A DNA stretch of 15,121 nt, taken from assembly GCA_023443515.1 (NCBI GenBank), contig JAEZUC010000065.1, forward strand, positions 1-15,121, written 5' to 3'. The notes under the pieces were generated by a model, which was not told the origin of the DNA, ran no database searches, and saw nothing but the letters and a program-made list of their open reading frames with translations. Positions 5,601-11,334 of this stretch are shown one piece after another (the first letter of the stretch is position 1; each line of letters starts with the position of its first letter). Position numbers and translations under genes: made by a program. Source of the DNA: Bacillota bacterium (GTDB lineage Bacteria > Bacillota > Clostridia > Acetivibrionales > DSM-1351).

Positions 5601-8015
5601 CTATAATGGTTTCCAAATTTTAGAAACCATAACCATCATGTCATCTACGGGTTCTTTGTCTTTACAGCGGTTAAGTGCTTCGGTCAGAAGATCATCTGCA
5701 ATTTTTTGAGGATTTTTGCTTGTCATTTGGGAAATAACATTCTGAACCTCTGTAATGCTATCATCACTGTTTTTGAAGGAATCCACGACTCCGTCCGAAA
5801 CCATTACAATATATTCTCCGCTATTAACATTTTTATGAATAAGCTCCAATTCTACATTGCTTAGTATTCCTGCGGGTAGCGAAGCGGCCCTTATAGTTTC
5901 AACATAATCAGCACGTTTGATAAAGGTTGGAGCGGCACCTACCTTTACAAATTCAACCTCTCCGTCATATAAATCCACTACACATATGTCAATAGTAGCA
6001 AAGGTTTCATCATTGGATTTAAGCACAAGAATAGAGTTTATCAGTTTTACCGTGGTATCCTTGTCAAACCCCGATTCCATAAACTGCTCTATGAGATTGA
6101 CAGTTGCTTTGCTTTGCAGACATGCTTTGTGGCCTGTTCCCATTCCATCGCTTAAAGCAGCAATATATTTACCGTCACCGCTGTTAAGAAATGTATAATT
6201 ATCTCCTGACACGTGCTTCTCGTCTTTTGCAACTCGAGCTACACCTGTTATTACCTTGAATGTATCTTCCTTCACAAGTTTTATACTGCACACGTCAGTT
6301 TTTGGGTTAAGTCCGCAGTCACTTCCATTCTTTACCATTTTGCAACCTATGACATCGGAAACAACTTTTTCTACACAGCCTATACAACTTCTTTTCCCTC
6401 CGCAGCCTTTATATGATAGCGAAATTTCATAGTTTCCGGTCTTATTCTCATATACAACCGCCTCTACATTACGTAAACCTTTTTTGGTAAGCGCCAAAAG
6501 TATGTTGTTTTCAATATCCTCCTTAAAAACTATATTGGTATTCAATTCAACTGCCAGATTGGAAATTATTGTTGACATACTCCTCATTTGCTGTGAAACA
6601 AGGCCTCTGCTCTCGCTGATTCTGCTTCTCCACACCATATCCACCTTGAATAATTCATAGGTATAGTTAATTGCCTTTACAAATTCATCTATACGCTCAC
6701 ATCTATCCATGAAATACTGTGGAATATCCTGCTGATCAATCCAGCCCTTGCAGTCCAGTTTCTCAACTATTTTAAAAAGTATCTGGTAGGTATTGCAGAA
6801 ATTCTGCTCCCAACAATGGCTACAAAGACTACAGTCCTTACAAACCCTGTCTGCAACTCTGTCAAAAATAGCAGTTATATCATGCTTTTCAGTAATTGAC
6901 CTTGTTTCAGATATTTCATCAAAGGTTTTAGCCATTTCTCCAAAGGCTTTAGAGAATTTGTTCAGCTTTTCTACCGTAAGCTCTTTTATTCGAATACTGT
7001 AGCCTTTTTTGTCTCCCCTGTCAGCCAGCGCTTTGTTAAACTTATTTACTACCGCATCTGTTACTTTATCAGGGATTAACATAAACAGAACGATAGCCAC
7101 GATTATTTCATACAGATATATAAGTACCTCCGTTGATCCGTTTGTGTAAAACGTTAAAACTGCATTTCCCATCAAAACACCTATACATGAGCCAACTTTC
7201 CCCATCTTTCTTAAAATTCCCGAAAGTAAACCGCAAAAAGCATATGATGAAACCATAAGCGGTGAAGAATTCGACGAAATACTTATAACCGTTCCAACAA
7301 TTACACCTATGGCAGCTCCGTTTCCTGCCCCGGTTCTATAGCTGAATATTAGAATTACAAGAATACAAAGAATATTTCTCAGGCTGACCCCAAGCACAGC
7401 CCATGTTCCCAGCCCTCCTATAGAAAGTGCACAGGCTATAGCTATACTTAAGACCTCTTCGTTAGTAAGAACATGTCTCCTAGTCGTGCTACCCATTACG
7501 TCAAGGACATTTTTAAAAACAAATGCAAGTGCAAAAATAAGAAACCCGTTCAAAAGGGATTTTAAAACATCATATAAAAGAAAGCCTTGAAAACATGTAA
7601 TAATCATTTCAGGTATAAGAACTCCTGTAAAAGCAGTTACAGCTGTTCTTAGGGATGACCCTATGCTTTTTTTGAAGGGAATATTCATGGCATTAAACAG
7701 CAGCATAGACACTGTTGCAATATATATCTGGACTGTAGCCCCGGAAGTCAGCATCCCTGCGATTATTGCAAGTGCAATCAAAACCCTGCTTAAATTCAAC
7801 CCCAGAGTGGCTGCATACAAAGCTATTCCAAATGGCATCAAACCGCCCATCAGGGATATCCTGCCCAACAGAAATGCCGCCGGAATTACAATCAGATTTA
7901 ATTTATTTGCACTATTCAAGTAGTCAAGCAGTGCTGCTGCTTTTGAACTGCTGTTTTTGTGAAGTTTCTCTCTGTATTCACCTAGATTATTGTATGGAAG
8001 TGTTTCTGTTTTCAT
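5601..8015 (-). CDS. spoIIE: Stage II sporulation protein E, PP2C-type phosphatase
   Basis: At 804 residues this is close to B. subtilis SpoIIE (~827). The N-terminal third (about 37-315) is a run of ~10 hydrophobic segments. A central regulatory region (about 330-580) follows. The C-terminal PP2C domain (590-804) shows SGDN (Asp605), LSDGMGTGH (Asp623), ATIDICVVD, KVGAAPTF, MVSDGVVD (Asp741) and DDMMVM (Asp791-792), the metal-binding and catalytic positions. SpoIIE sits at the asymmetric division septum and dephosphorylates the anti-anti-sigma factor SpoIIAA, releasing sigma-F in the forespore. Cysteine clusters at 392-407 (CxxCxxCxxC...C) and 538-546 could bind metal. The start has a G-rich ribosome site about 10 nt upstream. 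The promoter is described separately. Confidence 0.97.
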   Translation of the reverse strand: MKTETLPYNNLGEYREKLHKNSSSKAAALLDYLNSANKLNLIVIPAAFLLGRISLMGGLMPFGIALYAATLGLNLSRVLIALAIIAGMLTSGATVQIYIATVSMLLFNAMNIPFKKSIGSSLRTAVTAFTGVLIPEMIITCFQGFLLYDVLKSLLNGFLIFALAFVFKNVLDVMGSTTRRHVLTNEEVLSIAIACALSIGGLGTWAVLGVSLRNILCILVILIFSYRTGAGNGAAIGVIVGTVISISSNSSPLMVSSYAFCGLLSGILRKMGKVGSCIGVLMGNAVLTFYTNGSTEVLIYLYEIIVAIVLFMLIPDKVTDAVVNKFNKALADRGDKKGYSIRIKELTVEKLNKFSKAFGEMAKTFDEISETRSITEKHDITAIFDRVADRVCKDCSLCSHCWEQNFCNTYQILFKIVEKLDCKGWIDQQDIPQYFMDRCERIDEFVKAINYTYELFKVDMVWRSRISESRGLVSQQMRSMSTIISNLAVELNTNIVFKEDIENNILLALTKKGLRNVEAVVYENKTGNYEISLSYKGCGGKRSCIGCVEKVVSDVIGCKMVKNGSDCGLNPKTDVCSIKLVKEDTFKVITGVARVAKDEKHVSGDNYTFLNSGDGKYIAALSDGMGTGHKACLQSKATVNLIEQFMESGFDKDTTVKLINSILVLKSNDETFATIDICVVDLYDGEVEFVKVGAAPTFIKRADYVETIRAASLPAGILSNVELELIHKNVNSGEYIVMVSDGVVDSFKNSDDSITEVQNVISQMTSKNPQKIADDLLTEALNRCKDKEPVDDMMVMVSKIWKPL

Positions 8016-8077
8016 TATTTAGTGACCCCCCGCCTTTTATCTTCTGTGTGCTTGCCCGGTTACAGCATGCAGGATTG

Positions 8078-8110
8078 ATTATAAGGCAGGAGTATAAAAA
8101 TATTTGTCAC
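8078..8110 (-). promoter_or_regulatory. spoIIE promoter with 21-bp spacer and Spo0A-like boxes
   Basis: On the minus strand GTGACA (8105-8110) and a perfect TATAAT (8078-8083) are 21 bp apart. B. subtilis spoIIE and spoIIG promoters are known for sigma-A spacers of 21-22 bp that need Spo0A~P. TGACAAA (8103-8109), overlapping the -35, and TGTCTAA (8137-8143) each match the 0A box TGNCGAA at six of seven positions. Confidence 0.7.
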
Positions 8111-8127
8111 TTTTAGGACTTAGGAAA

Positions 8128-8163
8128 TAAGATATTTTAGACAGTTATTTTCAAAATATCTTA
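8128..8163. repeat. 11-bp perfect inverted repeat upstream of spoIIE promoter
   Basis: TAAGATATTTT (8128-8138) and AAAATATCTTA (8153-8163) are perfect inverted copies separated by 14 bp. They lie 18 bp upstream of the spoIIE -35 and overlap the TGTCTAA 0A-like box. No T-tract follows in either direction, so a regulator site is more likely than a terminator. Confidence 0.6.
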
Positions 8164-8231
8164 CATTTATAACATTAATTAAAGTATATTTTCCTTAGAA
8201 TAACTTTAAGTAAAATATAAATAATAACATT

Positions 8232-8423
8232 TTATGTCATCCATGTCGAAAACTTCTCTCTGTTCTCTTCAATAAGTTTATGTTTAATATCCCAAAGCCT
8301 TCCAGATAAGTCTACATAATATTCGCATGGAAACTCGAAACCTTTTTCAAGAATGTACCAAATACCGTTAATAATAACTGAATGTTTGGCGATTAATAAT
8401 GTAAAGAATAATATTATATAGTG
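8232..8423 (-). pseudogene. Start-less 63-codon frame, likely gene remnant
   Basis: The minus strand is open from the stop at 8424-8426 to TAA at 8232-8234. It reads as plausible protein (HSVIINGIWYILEKGFEF, then CEYYVDLSGRLWDIKHKL and IEENREKF). The only Met is two codons before the stop, and no GTG or TTG start is present, so translation would need ATT or ATA. No ribosome site was found. Its upstream end runs against the divergent YitT-family gene, leaving no room for a normal 5' end. I read it as the C-terminal remnant of a truncated gene whose family I do not recognise. Chance is possible, but the mixed residue composition (Trp, Tyr, Glu-rich helix) argues against it. Confidence 0.4.
8244..8250 (+). 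promoter_or_regulatory. Perfect Spo0A box TGTCGAA
   Basis: The heptamer matches the consensus 0A box exactly. It is ~160 bp upstream of the spoIIE -10 and inside the start-less frame, so its link to spoIIE is uncertain and a chance match is possible. Confidence 0.3.
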
Positions 8424-8460
8424 TTATATTAAAAAATCTGCTATAGGGGCTGTGCTGTAA

Positions 8461-9306
8461 ATGAAAAAACGTATTTCGGATTTTATATTACTTAATATAG
8501 GTTTACTTTTAGTAGGTATAGGCATTTGTTTGTTTAAAATACCTAATAACTTTGCGACAGGCGGAGTCAGCGGTCTTGCCATAATAGCCAGCAAATTTTT
8601 CAAAGACATGGATGTAGGCCCGATAATGCTTATAATAAATATAATCCTGCTTATTATAGGATTTATTTTTCTAGGCCCGGATTTCGGTTCAAAAACAGTG
8701 TATTCCAGCTTTGCCCTTTCGGGAATCGTTTGGGCCATCCAAAAAATATATCCGTTAAAGCACTCTTTAACAGACGATATGATGCTGGAACTTATCTTCT
8801 CAATAATTTTTCCTGCCATAGGGTCTGCCATTGTTTTCAATCTCAATGCCTCTACAGGAGGAACAGACATTGCAGCCAAGATACTCAGCAAACATACAAA
8901 CCTGAACATTGGAAAAACCCTGCTACTAACTGACTTTCTCATTGCAGCGGGAGCCGGAGCGGTCTTTGGAATAAAAATAGGAATGTACTCCATTTTAGGT
9001 CTTTCGCTAAAAGCTTTTGTTATTGATCTTGTAATGGAAGGTTTTAACGTCAGCAAGCAGTTCGTTATTATCAGTTCCAAATCTGAGGATATAAAGGAAT
9101 ATATAGTAAACCAGCTTCACAGGGGGGCTACCATATATAAAGCCGAAGGCGCATTCAGTCACAAGCCCGAGGATGTTATCTCTACTGTTCTCAACAGAAG
9201 GCAGGCTATAAAGCTCCGAACATATATCCGCAGTATAGACGATTCTGCATTTATAACCATAAGCAATACTTCTGAAACCATAGGTAAAGGCTTTAGAAGT
9301 ATATAA
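8461..9306 (+). CDS. YitT-family membrane protein (DUF161 + DUF2179)
   Basis: This 281-residue protein shows the YitT layout. About five hydrophobic segments span residues 10-190, with the hallmark KIPNNFATGGVSGLAII (26-42) and the internal repeat FNLNASTGGTDIAAKIL (126-142). A cytoplasmic DUF2179 domain follows (about 198-275: RGATIYKAEGAF, then DDSAFITISNT). These are common multi-copy membrane proteins in Firmicutes, suspected transporters. No substrate is established. The start fits the family N-terminus (MKKR before the first helix), although the ribosome site is weak (AGGGG 13 nt upstream). The gene is monocistronic and ends in a bidirectional terminator shared with the tRNA cluster. 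Confidence 0.93.
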   Translation: MKKRISDFILLNIGLLLVGIGICLFKIPNNFATGGVSGLAIIASKFFKDMDVGPIMLIINIILLIIGFIFLGPDFGSKTVYSSFALSGIVWAIQKIYPLKHSLTDDMMLELIFSIIFPAIGSAIVFNLNASTGGTDIAAKILSKHTNLNIGKTLLLTDFLIAAGAGAVFGIKIGMYSILGLSLKAFVIDLVMEGFNVSKQFVIISSKSEDIKEYIVNQLHRGATIYKAEGAFSHKPEDVISTVLNRRQAIKLRTYIRSIDDSAFITISNTSETIGKGFRSI

Positions 9307-9343
9307 AAATAAGACTGCATTTATTAAATGCAGTCTTATTTTT
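9305..9343. terminator. Bidirectional terminator between YitT-family gene and tRNA cluster
   Basis: A near-perfect 18-bp stem (9305-9322 with 9326-9343, core AAGACTGCATTT/AAATGCAGTCTT) with loop ATT has A/T runs at both ends. It can stop the plus-strand gene and the minus-strand tRNA transcript, and it overlaps the yitT-like stop codon. Confidence 0.92.
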
Positions 9344-9419
9344 TGGTGGGAACTATAGGGCTCGAACCTATGACCCTCTGCTTGTAAGGCAGATGCTCTC
9401 CCAGCTGAGCTAAGCTCCC
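9344..9419 (-). tRNA. tRNA-Val(TAC)
   Basis: The acceptor GGGAGCT pairs with AGTTCCC. The anticodon stem TCTGC/GCAGA with loop CTTACAA gives anticodon TAC, and the T-loop is TTCGAGC. Discriminator A and CCA are encoded. It is the last of three tRNAs in the cluster, only 3 nt after tRNA-Glu. Confidence 0.97.
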
Positions 9420-9422
9420 GAT

Positions 9423-9497
9423 TGGTGACCCATAGGGGAATCGAACCCCTGTTATCGCCGTGAAAGGGCGGTGTCTTAACCGCTTGACCAATGGGCC
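9423..9497 (-). tRNA. tRNA-Glu(TTC)
   Basis: The acceptor GGCCCAT pairs with ATGGGTC (one G:U). The anticodon stem CCGCC/GGCG with loop CTTTCAC gives TTC, and the T-arm is AGGGG-TTCGATT-CCCCT. CCA is encoded. It is the middle tRNA of the cluster. Confidence 0.96.
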
Positions 9498-9503
9498 ATA
9501 AAA

Positions 9504-9525
9504 TAAGCGATAGTAGTATCGCTTA
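9504..9525 (-). repeat. 9-bp hairpin between tRNA-Met and tRNA-Glu
   Basis: TAAGCGATA and TATCGCTTA are perfect inverted copies around a 4-nt loop in the 31-nt tRNA spacer. On the transcript four U residues follow, so it may be a processing signal or a leaky attenuator. Confidence 0.7.
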
Positions 9526-9528
9526 AAA

Positions 9529-9605
9529 TGGTAGCGGCGGTGGGATTTGAACCTACGACCTGCCGGGTATGAACCGGATGCTCTGGCCAACTGAGCTACG
9601 CCGCC
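9529..9605 (-). tRNA. tRNA-Met(CAT), elongator type
   Basis: The acceptor GGCGGCG pairs with CGCCGCT, the anticodon loop is TTCATAC and CCA is encoded. Position 1 is G with an ordinary acceptor pair, and the anticodon stem lacks the three G:C pairs of initiators. It closely resembles the B. subtilis elongator tRNA-Met. A lysidine-modified tRNA-Ile would need a TilS-recognition check. Confidence 0.92.
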
Positions 9606-9640
9606 ATTTTTATGTCGCCCGTTCTCTAACGTGCTTTTAC

Positions 9641-9670
9641 ATTATACATAAGAAATAGGACATGTGTCAA
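9641..9670 (-). promoter_or_regulatory. Promoter of the tRNA-Met/Glu/Val cluster
   Basis: On the minus strand a perfect TTGACA (9665-9670) and a perfect TATAAT (9641-9646) are separated by 18 bp. Transcription would begin about 30 nt before tRNA-Met. Confidence 0.9.
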
Positions 9671-9731
9671 TAGGAAGTTTATATTTTTTAAAAAAAATCA
9701 AAACTACGTTTAATAACCGCAAAAGGGCAGT

Positions 9732-9761
9732 AAAAAACCCTTAAACCACAAGGTATAAGGG
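9732..9761 (-). terminator. Rho-independent terminator, minus strand
   Basis: Ten-nucleotide arms (9752-9761 and 9738-9747; one T:T mismatch) around loop TTGT are followed by six T residues. It stops a minus-strand transcript coming from the calcium-loop gene, 165 bp past that gene's stop, or from an unannotated small RNA. Confidence 0.82.
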
Positions 9762-9926
9762 ATACTATTTTTCAGGAGGAATATATTTTAAGACCGGCCG
9801 GCGGAATAATCCGCCGACCAGAATAAATTATTTTCAACAGTACAAATTTTATAGGAAATACTCCGATTTGTATATGTATAAATTATTTAAAATTTTTATT
9901 TAATCAATAAATTTTATTGTACATTT

Positions 9927-10631
9927 TTACTCCTGGGAGCCAAAAATGGCTACATATTGGCTTGAGAGTTCAAACTTCATATTCTGGAACTTCAATATGC
10001 TTTGTACGTACCCTAGCGAGTCTGCATGATACCGTCCTGCTATTTTCTGATATCCCAGCAGCTCATACACCCCGTTGCCGTCAAAATCAATGGGATACAA
10101 TCCGCTTAGAGGATCAACCCATCCTTCAACGGGAGCCTTGAGAATACCATCATTGGTGTAGATTTCACTTAGATATTCTTTGCCTTTATATGTTATATCC
10201 AGTATGTAAGTAGTTTTCTCCATCAAGCTTTGAACGGACACCTTGTAATAATTCAGATAATTTACTCTGTATTGATACTTATTGTTAAAATCTTCATAAT
10301 TGAATATCATTGAAAGGCGGCTATTAACATCCGAAAAAATGTAATAGAACATTATGCCACCGCTTCCGCCGGAATTAATTCCTACTAATATATCACTAAT
10401 CCTGTCCCCGGTGAAATCTCCCAGAAACAGCCCCGGAGAATAACCCGCATCAGAAGGTAGTTTTGCGCTCTGCTTAATACCCGTTTTTCCATCCTTTATA
10501 ACAAGGGTAATATCACGCAAAAAATTGCTATCAGGTGTTTTGACAGCTGTAAGATATACATAATCGGGAATCCTATCTCCGTTTACATCACCATAGGCAC
10601 TGGCAACTATGTTTCCGTTTGAATACAGCAT
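9927..10631 (-). CDS. VCBS/FG-GAP-like repeat protein with calcium-binding loops
   Basis: The frame extends to an ATG at 10739. I prefer the ATG at 10631 (234 residues) because AGAGGGG precedes it at a good distance and the repeat domain starts at once. The upstream ATG has GGAG only 4 nt away and would add 36 residues of non-domain sequence. Three loops of the D-x-N/D-x-D/N type are visible: GDVNGDRIPDYVYL, GDFTGDRISDILVG and IDFDGNGVYELLG. Such loops bind calcium in FG-GAP/VCBS beta-propellers and dockerins. The C-terminal WVDPLSGLYPIDFD, KIAGRYHADSLGYVQ and VAIFGS resemble a Bacillus/Paenibacillus family of unknown role. Neither start gives a convincing signal peptide, which is odd for this fold. 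A terminator lies 165 bp downstream. Confidence 0.75.
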   Translation of the reverse strand: MLYSNGNIVASAYGDVNGDRIPDYVYLTAVKTPDSNFLRDITLVIKDGKTGIKQSAKLPSDAGYSPGLFLGDFTGDRISDILVGINSGGSGGIMFYYIFSDVNSRLSMIFNYEDFNNKYQYRVNYLNYYKVSVQSLMEKTTYILDITYKGKEYLSEIYTNDGILKAPVEGWVDPLSGLYPIDFDGNGVYELLGYQKIAGRYHADSLGYVQSILKFQNMKFELSSQYVAIFGSQE

Positions 10632-10880
10632 TAAGTTTACCCCTCTTTGCAAATGATTTGAACTGCTACTACATAATATGAAAAGCTTCAATATTGGTGA
10701 TTTTATATATTTCCCAACGTCCAAATATTGTATAAACATTTATCTCCAAGGGTATAAATATTAATGCCACTTTCGTACTATGTGCAATTAGAAAAACGCA
10801 AATTTATGTTCTTCAAATCAAATACATCTAATATTATTATATGGAAGTGAGTAAATTTTTTTATAAGGTCAGGTGACCAT

Positions 10881-11111
10881 ATGATAATTCAATGTGAAAG
10901 AAAGGAATTTATTCAGCAGGGCGATCAACTGGCAATAACCAGAGATGACAAGCTAATCGGCTACGGTAAAGTTATCACCCTTCTGGACGAACATGTACTT
11001 GTAGATATTGATGATTCAGCCAGCAAATCATTATTCGAACTCTTCGCAGAAGCTATCCCTTGTGATTTTACATTTGTCAACGAAAAGTATATTCCCAAAG
11101 GCACCGAGTAG
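10881..11111 (+). CDS. 76-residue orphan protein, function unknown
   Basis: I do not recognise this protein. It starts at ATG 10881 behind an AGGTCAGGTG stretch and has no hydrophobic segment. The first half alternates in a beta-strand pattern (GDQLAITRDDKLIGYGKVITLL, then EHVLVDID), suggesting a small beta-barrel. The second half holds a short helix (SKSLFELFAEAI) and CDFTFVNEKYIPKG. Size and pattern could suit a small binding or adaptor protein. The upstream 140 bp is AT-rich with no clear consensus promoter. It is separated from htrA by a long hairpin and an independent promoter, so it is probably its own transcription unit. Codon use and protein-like composition support it being real. Confidence 0.62.
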   Translation: MIIQCERKEFIQQGDQLAITRDDKLIGYGKVITLLDEHVLVDIDDSASKSLFELFAEAIPCDFTFVNEKYIPKGTE

Positions 11112-11125
11112 ACGTCAATATCAGG

Positions 11126-11191
11126 TATCTGAGCTTACAGGGTACAATCGTCTGCTGGTTTAAAACCGGCATACGGTTACCCTGCCAGATA
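11126..11191 (+). promoter_or_regulatory. Long extended hairpin upstream of htrA
   Basis: A single 66-nt imperfect hairpin has TATCTG/CAGATA (11126-11131, 11186-11191) and CAGGGTA/TACCCTG (11138-11144, 11178-11184). Next are ATCGT/ACGGT (11147-11151, 11173-11177) and TGCTGGTT/AACCGGCA (11153-11160, 11164-11171) around a TAA loop. No T-tract follows, so a simple terminator is unlikely. It matches no riboswitch family I can name. Confidence 0.6.
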
Positions 11192-11272
11192 GGAATTTAC
11201 ACATTTTGTGTTAACATTTTGTTTTAAAAATCGAAACAATTTATTAACTTTTTCTTCGCAAAAAATACATAA

Positions 11273-11302
11273 TTGACAGCTATTATATATACATAAAATA
11301 CT
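11273..11302 (+). promoter_or_regulatory. Candidate htrA promoter
   Basis: A perfect TTGACA lies at 11273-11278. The -10 is ambiguous: TAAAAT at 11294-11299 (15-bp spacer) or AATACT at 11297-11302 (18-bp spacer). The ribosome site AGGAGG is at 11321-11326. Confidence 0.55.
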
Positions 11303-11334
11303 AAATGAATTTCAAATGACAGGAGGACTCAATT

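Larger units (their letters stand above)
8016..8460. promoter_or_regulatory. Divergent intergenic region between spoIIE and the YitT-family gene
   Basis: This 445-bp stretch has no intact gene. From left to right it holds the spoIIE leader (about 55 nt), the spoIIE promoter (8078-8110), an 11-bp inverted repeat (8128-8163), about 70 bp of AT-rich DNA and a start-less open frame on the minus strand (8232-8423). A perfect TGTCGAA Spo0A box lies at 8244-8250. The last 37 bp lead into the YitT-family start, which has only a weak AGGGG ribosome site 13 nt away. Confidence 0.6.
9606..9926. other. Intergenic region: tRNA promoter, terminator and GC-rich hairpin
   Basis: This 321-bp gap holds the tRNA promoter (9641-9670) and a minus-strand terminator (9732-9761). 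A GC-rich hairpin lies at 9799-9816 (CGGCGGA/TCCGCCG, loop ATAA). An AGGAGG at 9775-9780 has no start codon in reach. About 90 bp of AT-rich DNA lies next to the calcium-loop protein gene. I see no protein gene. Confidence 0.6.

Noticed and set aside
8424..9080. 218-codon minus-strand frame opposite the YitT-family gene
   Set aside because: It is the antisense shadow of a well-supported family member, with no ribosome site or domain.
9336..9590. 84-codon minus-strand reading frame
   Set aside because: It is a translation through three tRNA genes and has no meaning as a protein.
9775..9830. Tiny plus-strand peptide behind AGGAGG
   Set aside because: The only in-reach starts would be ATT or TTA and the frame has about 13 codons. 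The stretch is better explained by the minus-strand hairpin and terminator.
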